A DNA stretch of 64,000 bases from Chondrus crispus (GCF_000350225.1 NW_005179179.1:156609-220608); one strand, 5' to 3'; shown: positions 43,076-54,839, counted from the first letter of the stretch. A program made the numbers and translations. Notes: generated from the letters alone by a model not told the origin.

Positions 43076-44270
43076 ACGCCAAGTGGGTTGCGCCCTTCTA
43101 CAGGAGCACCCCGATGGGGGTACCCGACCGATCGGATATTGGAGCCGCGCGTTGACCGATGCGGAGCGCAATTATACGACTACCGAAAAGGAATGCTTGG
43201 CCGTAGTGTGGAGCATCCTCACCCTACGGCCGTACCTATACGAAAGCGCGGTCAACCTCTGCACGGATCACGAGGCCCTACGCTGGGTCCTCAATTTAGC
43301 GGACAGTTCCGGTCGGCTCGCTCGCTGGCGCCTGCGCTTGGTGGAGTACGACTACGAGGTACAGTACCGCCCAGGCGTCAAGCACCAACTCGCGCACGGC
43401 GTATCGCGCTTAGGTACCGATGGAGGAGACACCGAACCGGTCGATGATGAGGTCCCGTGCTTCGCGGTCCGGTACGATGAGGGCAGCGAGGCCCTCCCGG
43501 ACAATGTGCACTGGGACCCGCCACAAGACCGTCCGGACGGTTGTCACGCGCTCGCGATAACTCCCGAGGAACGCGACGCTGCGTCCATCTCGGTTGAGGA
43601 ATTTCTACGCGAACAAGCTGAGGACGCCTTCTGCCGCTTCGCCGCGGAAACCGTCGGGACGCCGAACTCGAAGTTCGACATTGACCGTTACGGATTTCTC
43701 GTGAGGACGTCCCCGCTGGACGGGACCCTGCAGCGCGTGGTACCGACTCGGTTGCGCCCCCGGGTACTGTACCTGGCACACCATCCGAGGTTGGCAGGTC
43801 ACCCGGGAGCGACGCGTATGTACTACACCCTTCGCAGGGAATACTACTGGCCACACATGGCCAGCGACGCGTTTTCGACCGTACGGAATTGCACCTCGTG
43901 TGCTGCGACCCGCGGGACGCTTGTCAAGAACCAAAAGGATCTCAAGCTGTTCCCGGCGGCGGGCCGCTTGGAATTTGTCGCGATGGACCTCCTGGGGCCC
44001 CTGGCCGAGACCGCGCACGGAAACCAACACGTGTTGGTAATTACCGCCCGGTTCTCCAAGCTAACGCGCAGTATCCTGCTCTGGACCACAACCGCTTCGG
44101 TCGTCGCAAACGCGTTTTTAGACAACTGGGTCTACGTTTACGGAGCGCCACGCTACGTACTAACCGACAATGGCCCTCAGTTCGCTGCGAAATTCTTCGA
44201 CGCGGTATGCGCCCTCCTGGGGGTGCGGCATTATCTCACGACGGCCTACCACCCCCAGTCGAATGGGTAG
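43065..44270 (+). pseudogene. pol: Pol: RNase H and integrase N-terminal half (element C)
   Basis: RNase H resumes with GCALLQEHPDGGTRPIGYWS, TTTEKECLAVVW and TDHEALRWVLNLAD. The integrase zinc finger is AHHPRLAGHPGATRMYYTLR, YYWPHMASD, CTSCAAT. Catalytic core: Asp in VAMDLLGPLAE, Asp in VLTDNGPQF. The frame ends at TAG 44,268-44,270 in NG-stop-TERFNRTL, where the family has Gln; the Glu of the triad is two residues later in the same phase. A point change from CAG to TAG is the simplest explanation. Confidence 0.85.
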
Positions 44271-45068
44271 ACCGAACGGTTCAATCGCACGCTGGTGCAA
44301 CGCCTCCGTCACTACGTGGAGGAGCACCAGCGCGATTGGGACGACTACGTGGAGCCGCTGACCTTCGCGTACAATACGCAGGTCCACTGGTCGACGGAGA
44401 CGACTACGTTCAACATGGTGCTAACGCGGCCACCGTCTGGTTTAATCCTCCCCGGTACTGTGCCGCAGGACGCGGGGACCCATCGAGAGGACCCGCGGAC
44501 ATCGGTGCAGTACAAGCGCGCTACGCTGCGCAAGCTTCGCGACGCTCTCGACTGCGCGCGGACAATATTAACCGCATCGCAAAAGCGGTACAAGGACGAT
44601 TTTGACAAGAAGGTCCGCTTTCGTCCGGTCGTCGTGGCGGGCGATTTTGTCTACGTTGATCGCCCGCCCCGCCCGTTGACAAGCGTCGAGCGACGCACGC
44701 GTGCGCAAGGTACGACCGGAACGGACGAGCTCTCTGTCAAACTTCTACCAAAGACAGAGGGGCCGTTTCGCGTGCGCTCCGCTACGGACACCACGGTCCT
44801 CATCGAGCAGGACGGTGTGGAGAACCGCGTGAGCATCGACCGCGTCACGAAAATGCGGCGCGGGCCGGGGGATACTGTCACCTCGGCCATTCCATCCGCA
44901 TCGGACGCACAAGCCACAACGCCCCGCGCGGAATACGTCGTTGACCGCATCGTCGGATACCGTATGACCCGCGGCTGCATCGAGTACAAGGTTCGCTGGT
45001 ACGGGTACGCCGCTTCCGACGATACCTACGAGTCCTCCGAGGGGCTACCGCAACCTTTCATCGACTGA
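44271..45068 (+). pseudogene. pol: Pol: integrase C-terminus and chromodomain (element C)
   Basis: In phase with the preceding part after the TAG. Contains TERFNRTL (third catalytic residue), HYVEEHQRDWDDYVEPLTFA and FDKKVRFRPVV, then the basic tail with FRVRSATDTTVLIEQDG and a chromodomain (YVVDRIVGYRMTRGCIEYKV, RWYGYAASDDTYESSEGL). Stop at 45,066-45,068. Only 218 bases separate it from the stop codon of the large convergent ORF. Confidence 0.85.
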
Positions 45069-45286
45069 TATTGGCGTACGCGCCAAGGGCGGACAAGCGC
45101 GCTCGCGTAGCGCTTCTTCCGGCCTCGCATGGCCGAACCGTCAGGACGACCTCGCTCGCGCGCGTCGCGAACTGCCACCCGCGCGCGCCAAAAGAAAAAG
45201 TCAAGGAACACCGCTAATCGGCTCTGTTTACTGTGGGCGAAGCCCCTAATGGGCTGCGCAAAAAGGGGCGACCAACGGGTCGGGGC

Positions 45287-47779
45287 TCAAGAACGACGCG
45301 TGCGCTTAGCCGGCGGAGCCGCCGCGGCATCTTCGGGCGCGGGGCGCGAGGACCCGACCGTAGCGGCAGGCATCGGCGGCGCCGCGAGACGTTGGCTGAC
45401 GACCGCGAGGATGTCCTGCACGCCGCGGAGCTTGTTGTGATGCTCGACGCGCTCACGCTCCGCCGCGGTGGAGGCCTCTCGGAGTGCCGCGACGGTCGTC
45501 TCCAACTGCTTGACTTGGTGCATCCACTCGCGCGCCTGCAGCAGCGCCTGCTCAACCGACGAAGGAACTGTTGCCCCCTCGAAGGAGCAAGCGTACTGCA
45601 GGGCAGTGAACGCGGCCTCCTCACGGAGGCGCTCCGGGGATGACCGGCCGGACGGTTGCGGAGCGGACGGAGGCAGCATCGGAACGGGACGATGATCGCC
45701 TTCGGTACCGGTCACCACGCTGATGTGTGGGGGGCTTGAGGTGGGGGCCGAAATTCCCACAACACCGGGAGGTTCTCTTAACCCCTTCGGTGAGTCGCTC
45801 TGGATCGAGGCCACGCGAGCGGATCCGCCGCGGGCCGGTACCGCACTCTCGACGACGCTCCTCACCGCACCGGTTCCCGCATCGCGCGGCGGCGCGACAT
45901 CGGCATCGGCGAGCAAGCCGCCCGTGTCACCCGCGTCGACCGTGTCGACTGCGCCGTCCACGTCGACCGCGACGGTCGCGTCCGCTGGACCGGGGGCCGC
46001 GCTGCCACCATCGGCACCGGTCTCGGCCTCGGCTCCGGAGGGCATCGGTAGGGTACACCGCTGGTTCCAGCTGAACCACGCGAAGTCCGGCCGGCCGCTC
46101 CAATCCATACCCTCGGTGAAGGCCAACGGCTGCGTCACGTACGCCGCGTCAAACGCCGTACCCTCGAGGATCTCCGCGATACCGACCGAGCGGATTAAAT
46201 CGATGAGCCCCGCCGAGAGGCGGAAGAGCAGGCCGCGCTCACCGAACGGTTCCTCGCGCCGCGCGATCAGCCGCGGGTCGGGACACTTCGTGAAGAACGG
46301 CAGCCCCTCGCGAGCGGCGTGTAAGAAGCACAGGAAGGCCAAGACCGCCCATTCGGAAAGCATGATCGCGTGCACCAAGACGCGCGTTCGCTCCGTTTCC
46401 GCGGATTCCGATCGGCCGAGCGGCAACCAATGCGCCGCCACGTACGCCATGACGCTCGGCGTCGGTACGCACAGGTACTCCGGCGCCTCGAACGTCGACC
46501 AGTTCGGCGGGAGCGCGGGGTACAGGCCGCGCCGCGCGGCGCTGGGCACCGAGAAAAACTCGGTGCTGTGCCACATGTGGAAGAAATCGTCCACCCGGCG
46601 CCAGCGCAGCCGACTCTCGCGCGCTGCGTCCTCACCCGACCGCGCTCGGTTCGCGACGCTGTACCAGGTGTCGAAAGGCCGCGGAAAGGCCACCAAGCGG
46701 ACGTCGGGCCCGAGGCCCTCGTAGCGGCGATACCGCCCGAAGAGGTTCAACAGCGAGACGTGGTACTTTTCCTCGCCCTGGCAGCGGACATAGAGCAAGT
46801 CACTACCCGTCGCGGTCGGCGTCCGACACGGAGCGTGACGCCATCGCGCCGTTCACGCGCCGGCGCGGTTCTCTTGCGCCACGGCACCGCGTCCGGACGA
46901 AGTCTTGATCGGGCGCACCATCGGAATGGCCGCGAACCTCGCCGCGTCCAGCAAGTTCCGCTGAACATACTCCTCGACCGTAAGCGGAGGTTTGCGGCCC
47001 GCGGCGCGTCGGCGTGCGGGCCGGCGGCGGTGGTCCATCGAGGACCCGGGCCACAGCGACCGTACGGAGCCGACGCCGCTGCGCAGCCAGGCCGGGGTAC
47101 TCGGGGCGGTGAATACCCGCCCCAGCGACGTTGTCGCTCCCCGTCCGGCCGGTGCAAGCGCTACGCTACTCGACGGCGCCGGCGCCGCGTACGGCGCCTC
47201 GGAAGCGGCCCTTGTGAGCGCCGTGCCCGCAGCGGGCAGCGGCGACATGGGAGGCGGCGGCAGCTCCACGGGGAGCCCCGGGTCCGCCTCGACCACTCTT
47301 GGAGCCACGCCCGCGAGGGGCAGCGGCGAAGACTGTGTTGCTTGGGCGCCCAGTGGTGGCGAACCGACCGGTACGGGCGAATCAATTGGCGCTTGCGCGG
47401 GCCCCGCCACTCCAGTGGACGGTTGCAGGCCGTCGCGAAGGCGTCGCCGCGGTTGGAAGGTGGGACCGACCGGCGCCGCTGCCGGAGCCCGAGGCGGGCT
47501 CAACGGCTGCCTGTACGCGCGCACAGCAGAAGTGTCGCGATGACCGTCCATGGGTTGGTTGAAGAGCCGCTGTAGGGGGATGTCGTCGTCGCTGTCGGAG
47601 GAGGTTTCTGAGTTCGCAGGGGAGTGTTGGGGAAGAATTGGGGGGTCAGTGTGGATCGCGTGGGGAGAATCGGAAGACGCGCTCTCCGAATCGGATGAAC
47701 CCGCGGCGTTATATACCGCCAGCTCGCTGACGAGCCAGGGGGCATGATCGTCCGCACGGAGGGGCTTCTGTCCCTGCAT
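45287..47779 (-). pseudogene. 830-codon convergent ORF of element C
   Basis: One phase runs from ATG 47,777-47,779 to TGA 45,287-45,289 with a single internal TGA at 46,853-46,855. Residues 1-250 are Ser/Pro/Asp-rich and disordered. About 250-270 is a basic patch (RRRPARRRAAGRKPP). About 330-600 looks folded and aromatic (HVSLLNLFGRYRRYEGLG, DDFFHMWHSTEFF, WAVLAFLCFLHAAREGLPFF). A disordered acidic/Pro stretch follows, then a coiled coil at about 730-800 (VEQALLQAREWMHQVKQLET) and a basic end AKRTRRS. No known domain recognised. The ATG is 92 bases from the 3' LTR, which could supply an antisense promoter. Basic patches suggest a nuclear or nucleic-acid-binding protein. Confidence 0.6.
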
Positions 47780-47870
47780 CGTGCGCGATAGAAGGAAACG
47801 TCCGGAACGGACCCGCGCGCTCGAGTAGAGAGTCGCTACGGGGACGTAGCGAAAGCTAAGGGGAGAGGTC

Positions 47871-48540
47871 TGTAGTATAATGACCGGCGCGAGCGCGCGG
47901 AGGTCATCGGACGGCCGTGTACGGTATACACGTGGGCGGTTGTGCCCACGTGTACCGAGCGCGCGCGCATGCCGAGCGGTCGTAATCTGGCGTACGTGTA
48001 CAGTAGTGCACGTGTCGTCCGAGCGGTAGTCTACGCGTGTTACGTGTGTGCGTTAGCACACGTGTCGTCCGTGCGGTAGTCTGGAAGCAACACGCGTGTA
48101 CAGTAGTGCACACGTGTAGTAGCAGCGTCCGTGCGGTAGTAGCAATTATGGCGCTAGTTTTTTAATTGTGTACAGTACCAGGCACGCACTAGGCGGCAGG
48201 TACTGTACTACTGTACTGGGACAGGTGTCCGAGGCGTCCCTCGGCGGGGTTAAGACCTGGCACCCGTCCCCACCAGTAAACGGGGGCAAGCTTGCCCCTG
48301 TCCCTTTCGCGCCTATATACGTCCGTTTCGGTTGTCTATCGCGCGCGCTGGCTTCTAACCCGTTACCGGTCGCTCCCGTTCACGCACCACGGGGCGATTG
48401 CGCGTAACCGGCCAGTGAGCAACTCCTTTTTCGCGAGCTCGTCCGATCGGTTCAATTAGCGCGTCGCGTCCACGGCGCGTGCTCCCTCGCTATAGCCTCC
48501 GCCTCTCACCCAACCCAGGGCGGAGAGGAGTTATCCCACA
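47871..48540 (+). repeat. element C 3' LTR
   Basis: Starts tgtagtataatgaccggcgc, ends ttatcccaca, followed by atact (target duplication). Confidence 0.9.
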
Positions 48541-50895
48541 ATACTAACCGAGCACAATATTGATATCCCAACAAACTCCACAAACCATGAGAACCCGCTT
48601 TCCAATTTCGATCAGGCTTGTTTAAACAGGTGGAAAACAGCTTTCCAAAATTCACGAACTGGGTATTATTGGGCACTTTTTGACCCTATTCCAGGCATTA
48701 CTGACCTGTTTGCTTGTGCAATTTGTTCTCCGGGCCATGAAGGAAGATCAAACAATGACAAGCGTGCCAGAAAAGGCCTCTGTAAATACCATTCGTCTTC
48801 AGGCTCCAGTGCATTTAAAAGACACTTGAACCAACAACACCCTGGAGAATTTGAAAGACTTGCTCAACTTGTGAAGGATATTGATGAGAACGAATGTCGC
48901 CCACATTTAAAGCGATATCGAGAAAAAAATGCCGAAATCCGAGAAAAGAAAAGAGGAAGGCCCGAGAATACAGCAGATGTTAGTTCGTTTTTTGTGAATC
49001 CAAAGCCGTATCCGAAAGACAGCATACAGCGGAAACAGCACGAAAAGGAACTAGCATTGCTTATTGGAAAGACTGCACTTCCTCTTTCCATTGTGGACAA
49101 CAAATATTTCCGAAGCTATGTACAGGGAAGAGATCCTCGTATTTCAATTCCTAGTCGCAAGACTTTTACGAAAAAGATCATACGACGGTTTGTACAGGAG
49201 TGCAAAGAGAATTATGTTTTACCTGTAATTGAAGATCTCGAGACAGTATCACTTACAATTGACCTTTGGATGTTACGTGGATGTCAAGATATTTTTGATC
49301 TTATAATTCATGGGCTTGACTCCAAGTTTCGTCAGCGTCATGTGCATCTTGGCCTTGTTCGGTGCGAAAGCACAAGTGGGGCTTCACTCTCGACCATTAT
49401 TTACTCTCGTCTTTCTGCACTGAAACTGGAAGAATCTGTTCTATCATTTGTGAAGGACGGGGGAGCCAATTTTGACGACATGTTCGGTTGCTGTTGCAGA
49501 AATTTCTAAGTGTAAGGCATTGGGTTTAGACTTTCCTTTTCACGGTCAGTGTGTTGCTCATATATTATCCGGAGCTTGTAATACGTCTTTAAAGGCGCCT
49601 GTGTACGAAAACATGGGTCTGATTAACCTTAAGGAATGTCAAAAGTCGTTGCAACAGTGTATTAACCGGACAAAGAAAAGTGGAAAGGGAAGAGAACAGT
49701 GGTACGCATTCTGTGACAAGCACAAGCTGAAACGAAAAATAATGCCTACACTTGTCAAGACCAGATTTGTGTCGGTCATCACAATGATGTCAATGATGTT
49801 GAAGTACAGGGCGGTTACTGAAGATTGCTTTTCGAGTCAAACTTCGGTGCAGCTTCAAGAACGGGTGCCATCTCCTACGACCTGGGAGATTATGAAGCTC
49901 GTTGTGAACACGTTAGATCCTGTAATGAAGGCCTGTATTCTTAATCAAACGCGGAAATTCTGGCTTCTCAGTGACGCGGTCAGTAAGATTATAAGGCTTC
50001 ACGTTATGTACCGTGATATAGAAGAAGCTATCCCAAACTATCCTTTGCACATTTCGGAAGGCAATTTCAATGTTTAGCTACAAATCTGCAAAAAAGATGG
50101 CTGTAACATTAATGAGGAAATTGACCCCGATACTGCATCCTTTGCTTTCTTTCTCTGATGAACATCGCGATCAACATCATTATTTTCTATCACTAGCTCT
50201 TGATCCGGAGTTTAAAACCTTACAGAACCCCTTCATGGATCTGCACGGACACGACCCTTTGAAAGGGCAGGAAACAACAAGATCATACGATGACGCGTGG
50301 AGACTCCCTACGTTCGTTCGGATCTACAAGCGGCAGGACGGCATTGGTTCGGATCTACAAGCAGCAGAACGCCATAACGACTAGTGATGGAGATGGGCAT
50401 GCTTCTAGTCCATCACGAAGAAACCATAGTGCTGACGTGGACACCCCAATTTGTTTCCCAGAACTAATTTCAGATTCTTGTCCTGTGAGTTCTACGGACG
50501 CCAAAATTTTACTGCATGTCAAGAACAAATTGCTTCGCTTTAGAAAGGCGAAGTTTATTCCATCACATGCTACTTTGTGTTCAGAGTCGAAGATGGAATG
50601 GTTACAACAAAATCAGGCGATGTATCCGACAGTTGTCGAGCTATCCCGTCATATTCTTGGTATACCTTCAACTCAGATAGAGAACGAACGCGTTTTCAGT
50701 TTGGCAGGGCTCATTACATCACAAAGGAGGAGTAGCGTGAATGTAGAAACTGTTGATGATCTTTTTTCTATTTCCAAGAATTACATGAGTGACGAGGAAC
50801 AATTTCACTCTGAAAAGTTTCCCTCAGAATATGACCAAGTTGTTGACATTTTACGAGATCAGTCGCAGAAAATGGAGCGAGAGGATCAGGTATAG
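48541..50895 (+). pseudogene. hAT-family transposase
   Basis: A BED-type zinc finger lies at about 48,655-48,842 (W-ALFDPIPG, CAIC ... FKRHLNQQH). The transposase body follows: KTFTKKIIRRFVQECKENYV, VSLTIDLWMLRGCQDIFDLI, SFVKDGGANF, FHGQCVAHILSGACNT. The C-terminal hAT dimerisation block is LGIPSTQIENERVFSLAGLI then SQRRSSVNVETVDDLF. Frames change near 49,490, 50,075 and 50,300; the last is explained by an imperfect 31-bp tandem duplication (gttcggatctacaagc at 50,316 and 50,347). The 5' end was cut by element C; the missing part should lie before 37,460. hAT enzymes move by cut-and-paste with 8-bp duplications; its TIRs were not found. Confidence 0.8.
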
Positions 50896-51843
50896 GATTA
50901 CCTGCATCGAAAAGAAAGAGTGGAGACTAAAAAATAATACTATGATATCCGCCTCCAAATACCACCATAACCCCCTGGTGGATATTACATATGTCTGACT
51001 GGTTGTCTACATTAAAACATATGTGCGGTACCTGCTTGATTAGCTGAAAGCCGACATATATCGGCTTGTGAAATGCTCGAAAAAAGAAGAGATTTTTTGC
51101 CAAATAGCCTATGACGTTGGTTTCGCGGTGAGGCAGGGACCTCTTAATGTCCCTGTTTCATATCATGCCGAAGCATGGCGTTTTTGCTCGATATCCAGCT
51201 TGGGTTTGTGTACTGTTGCCATGTACTGCATTAGGGCATTAATATTTTGGTTATCCGCCCCGCTCTGATCCCTACCTCAGCCACGTCCGTCTGATCCTTG
51301 ATCCAAATATGGCGAATAATCCCACAACAGTATCGTAATCTCCGCACTGACGGCATCCCCTGATCTTCCACGCATCAATTCATCTTCACACGGTACTTGA
51401 CCACCACTACCCACCACGCACCGTCTCACAACCGCCTCGCCGCAAACAGCCCCGATATAAGTCAGACTGTAAAAGCTAATTGTGATAGCAAAAATAGATT
51501 ACATCCTACGCGTAAGGGCTCGTTTGAAAGCTCTTGTCACGTTTTGTTCATTGGTAGATTTTCCTGGAATTTGAAGCTAAGCTGTTGAAATGCTATCAAT
51601 TTTCGTGAATTATGGACAAAGTTGGTGAGCGATGGAAGCAAAACTGTCTCTCCCTCCGTCACGGATTTTCCAGACCGTCCGCGACCACTCCCCTAAAAAT
51701 CATATAAAATCTTCCATTACTGCAGGCGCCCTCGTTCCGTCCCCGGCCCGCGTGCCGTTGGCCGACATGATCCGGGGACGGGCGCGTTTCGCCCCAGCCC
51801 TGTAGACTAAATTTCCTTCACACTGGGCCTAACCCTTTATGGC
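50896..51843. other. intergenic, 0.95 kb
   Basis: No supported gene. The stretch 51,505-51,720 has features of a small repeat (aagggctcgtttgaaagctc) but no partner was found in the window. Confidence 0.3.
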
Positions 51844-51895
51844 TCGCCTGGTTTGAATTACAGATACTGTAAAGGCTTAAATTCAAACCAGGCGA
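51844..51895. repeat. 16-bp hairpin
   Basis: Perfect arms tcgcctggtttgaatt (51,844-51,859) and aattcaaaccaggcga (51,880-51,895), 20-base loop, ending eight bases before a TA and the TIR of the Tigger-like remnant. Confidence 0.75.
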
Positions 51896-52400
51896 ACCTG
51901 GGTAACCGTTCAGTCCCTGCTTGCACCTGTCCCCCCTCCCCATGCAGCGATACAGAACGAAGGGCAGTTCTCTTGACAAATTTTTCCACCCAGCCGCGAG
52001 ATGCTGTAAACGTTTGAATAATGTTGTGCTCTTTTTCTGTTGCTGAGGCCTTGAGCATGTGGTCCCGAATCATGCGTGCCCTTGTCTGCAGGACATTTTG
52101 TGTTACCGCCATCTTCGCCGATCTGGCGTAATTGAGAAATTCGAGCAGCTTAGCATCTAGATTTGGGACCCATACAGAATGACGGGTCTTCAATTGCAGT
52201 GATTTGGGCTTCTTGTTGTCTACGCGGAGTAATTTGGGAGCAGTTGCTCTGATGTTTTGCTCAGTGCGCCCTGCGATGCCAAACTGCCGCTCAATTGCTT
52301 CAGTACAGTTTCCCTTTTCGAGCAGATCTGCACTGTCTAGCTTCTGCGCTATTGTCAGGCGCTTGCGCGTTGCTTTTTTTATTTCCGGAACCGTACCCAT
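51858..52400 (-). pseudogene. Tigger/CENP-B-like transposase N-terminal remnant
   Basis: Starts at ATG 52,398-52,400 (MGTVPEIKKATRKRLTIAQK). An N-terminal psq/HTH domain (KLDSADLLEKGNCTEAIERQ) is followed by a CENP-B/Tc5-type DNA-binding domain (LLEFLNYARSAKMAVTQNVL, FTASRGWVEKFVKRTALRSV, SLHGEGGQ). The DDE core is absent: after about residue 160 the frame runs into the element's own terminal repeat (gcagggactgaacggt reversed at 51,905-51,920, flanked by TA at 51,903-51,904). So an internal deletion joined the DNA-binding part to the end of the element. The same TIR is on the MITE at 59,737-60,366. Confidence 0.75.
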
Positions 52401-52732
52401 AAGGAGGACAAGCTAAGGGTGACCCTACCGCGCCTTGCCCAAAATCGCAAAAAGCAGACAGTTGTCCTCCGGTAATTGGATCTGCTTTCTTTTAATCAAG
52501 CCGCGCTTTGGGGGAGGTGGTGATTCAGAGATGAACCCCACCGCGCCTGTAACACGATACTTCTATCATATTCAGGGTCACCCCAATTAGGCTACAAGTC
52601 TGTCGTAGAAATACATTTGGCGCAAAGAAGCAAGTTACTGCACGCGTCTGTTGCACAATTGGCGCAAAGTCATTTGGAAGAGCTTTGGTAGAGCTGTAAG
52701 CACATGAAATTCAGATATTTTCTGTACCGTTA

Positions 52733-54466
52733 GAGCATGCCCAGCAGTTTGCGAATCCAATCCAATTTTAGAACACTTGTCGCAATACGGTCGGTAGAAA
52801 AATTTTGGTTCCAAATTTTGAAGTTCCGTCTCTGCCAGGAAATGGATTTTGTGTGCTTGAACCCCAGCAGTCCTTTCAACCACATGCAGTGGTCGACTCC
52901 GAAAAACATATTCACACAAAAACTGCCCGCTCACGGTGCACATGCGCCCCGAAAGAACAGCTCACGTATCTGCACCAAGCATCACACCTCCACCATCACC
53001 TTCTCACCCCCCCCGCAAAAACTGCCCGCTCACGGTACATGCGCCTGGAAAGAACAGCTCACGTACCTGCACAGAGGGGGAATTGGGGGTGGAAGTGGGA
53101 CTGGGGGTAGGGTAGGAAGGGTGGAAGCGCCAGACAGATGGAGGTGGGGCGTAATGGGGTTGCTTGGAGGTGGGCTGTGGTGGAGACGAAGTTTTGGCGT
53201 CGTGGAGGGGGGTGAAGCGTGAAGCGGGGTTGGTAGAAGGGTCTAGGATTCGGGTTCACGGTTGGGTTCCGGTGGGCGTTAGAGGAAGGCATGCGGCGGG
53301 ATGAGTGTTTGGTTGTCAAGCTCTGCCCTTCTTTTAAAGATGCAAAACTCGGTTGCCCTCCTTGGCGGACGAGATTTCCCCATGTTGCCCTCCTGACTTA
53401 ACGGGTGTTTACAACTTGAAGAAGAAGGTTGGTCCGTACCAGTGCACAGAAAAGTGAATATGAGCACGCCAATCTTTTCGACCTCATCCTTTTGTAAGGC
53501 GATGCCTGTTGCTTCTTCAAAATTCACGTACAGAACCTTCATGAATTGTCTCCCCGTGTTCGACCTTTCCCCCAAAACTCATTCACTTGCCAATATCGAA
53601 TCCGTGCGCTTTCTACTCCAGCTGTACATAAATTCTATTCCGGTTTCGCGCAAGAACTGTACGTGGAAGCGTTACTTTGGTCAGTAATGCGCATGCGCGG
53701 GATGATGTTTATGAAAATTATTTTGACAAGCGTACTCAGTGTGCATTGCACAGGTCTCGTCAAGGTCTCCGCCATCAAGTAGCGGCACCTGTGATCTTTC
53801 ACTTATTTTATTCTGCCAACTGGTGACACCACTTTTCACTTCGACCCATGTTTGTTCCAAATATGATTCAGCAACGTGTTTTTGAACCTATAGCGCTCAT
53901 CCGATGACTTAAAATTACCTGAACCGGCGGCTGATAGCGCAAGCATTCCTGCATCGATAGAAACATACTCACTGTTGAAGTCCGTTTCTTGGTTTGATGC
54001 ACGTGTGCCACCTATTCTATCCCCTAGGAACCCCTCGACACGCTCCTCGACTATCTTATTGTGCAAAATACGGCATGCCTTCATCACAAACAAGGAGCAA
54101 AATTTATTGTTTCGCGAACTGCAACGTGGATTCAGGTGTTTCGGTGTATATTAAATTGGCGGGAGTTGGCTGATCTGGATTCAATCCGGAGTTCGAGGTT
54201 GGATTTTGGATTGGATCCGGTTCTCTGGGGATCAAAATTTGCCTTTTTTGGACCCACTTTTTGGCAAGTCCAATCCAAAATACAATCATTGAATCATGAT
54301 CCACCGCTGCTGGGGTGTTGATTTTCATTTCTTGTCCCATTTTTTAGATGGGTCATTCTGAGATTGGGAGGGGGACAAGGTCAAGATTTTGACCTTGTCC
54401 CCCTACTGATTGCAGCATTAAGCCTTTTTAGATTGGACCCAAAAACCCCAACTGCCGGGCATGCTC
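52733..54466. mobile_element. Harbinger-type element F nested in E3
   Basis: The 1.73-kb insert has ends gagcatgcccagcagtt and, reversed, gagcatgcccggcagtt. TTA flanks both sides (52,730-52,732; 54,467-54,469). The uninterrupted site is seen in E1 (ccgttactatag). Interior is mostly degraded but contains a transposase C-terminal remnant. Confidence 0.8.
53836..54093 (-). pseudogene. Harbinger transposase C-terminal remnant in F
   Basis: An 85-codon frame begins MFVMKACRILHNKIVEERVE, which matches the ALHNMIVED-type block closing DDE_Tnp_4 (Harbinger) transposases, then DRIGGTRASNQETDF and a charged tail. The catalytic core upstream on this strand (above 54,093) is not recognisable. A further minus frame at 53,279-53,575 (FMKVLYVNFEEATGIALQKD) may be part of the same element's Myb-like protein. 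Weak, but consistent with the TTA duplication. Confidence 0.45.
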
Positions 54467-54604
54467 TTACTAAAGAACGAAGATCGCCCAAACGGCGCTT
54501 TGGACAAAAATCTCGACCAAATAATTTTGGTTTGGAAAAGAATCCTGCCCAAATTCTAAACTTTAGGACAAATGCTGGCGCGGTGGGGTTCAAATCTCTT
54601 CCAT

Positions 54605-54839
54605 NNNNNNNNNNNNNNNNNNNNNNNNNNNNNNNNNNNNNNNNNNNNNNNNNNNNNNNNNNNNNNNNNNNNNNNNNNNNNNNNNNNNNNNNNNNNNNNN
54701 NNNNNNNNNNNNNNNNNNNNNNNNNNNNNNNNNNNNNNNNNNNNNNNNNNNNNNNNNNNNNNNNNNNNNNNNNNNNNNNNNNNNNNNNNNNNNNNNNNNN
54801 NNNNNNNNNNNNNNNNNNNNNNNNNNNNNNNNNNNNNNN
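54605..54839. other. assembly gap (235 N)
   Basis: Undetermined bases. Left flank is E3, right flank is inverted copy E2, so the missing DNA lies between two inverted copies of one MITE. Confidence 0.95.

Larger units (their letters stand above)
37460..48540 (+). mobile_element. Ty3/gypsy element C with convergent ORF, 11.1 kb
   Basis: LTRs of 671 and 670 bp (about 95% identical by eye) flank gag, pol with chromodomain, a spacer and then an 830-codon ORF on the opposite strand. The 3' LTR is preceded by the purine tract aagctaaggggagaggtc. Flanks acact and atact are a 5-bp target duplication with one mismatch. The element is unusually long because of about 2.7 kb between pol and the 3' LTR. 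It lies inside the N-terminal part of a hAT transposase gene. Confidence 0.9.
52417..54604 (+). mobile_element. Harbinger-type element family E, copy 3 (end in gap)
   Basis: Starts gggtgaccctaccgcgcc after TAA at 52,414-52,416. It matches E1 through 52,732, is interrupted by element F, and matches E1 again from 54,467 to the gap at 54,605. Its right terminus, about 95 bases further in E1, must lie in the gap. It sits just upstream of the Tigger-like start codon. Confidence 0.75.

Noticed and set aside
23564-46855. Methylation or RIP-like mutation signature in premature stops
   Set aside because: Some stops fit C-to-T changes (TAG at 44,268, TGA at 46,853) but others need transversions (TGA at 23,564, TAA at 2,458); too few to claim a pattern.
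45723-47543. Plus-strand frames up to 401 codons opposite the convergent ORF
   Set aside because: Pol already ended at 45,068; composition is the complement of the Pro/Ala-rich minus ORF, which shows better organised protein features. I cannot fully exclude them.
19288-48545. One-base mismatch in all three 5-bp LTR target duplications as a shared mechanism
   Set aside because: acact/atact, cacac/catac and ccaag/ccaaa each differ by one transition, but three cases of different age do not exclude ordinary mutation.
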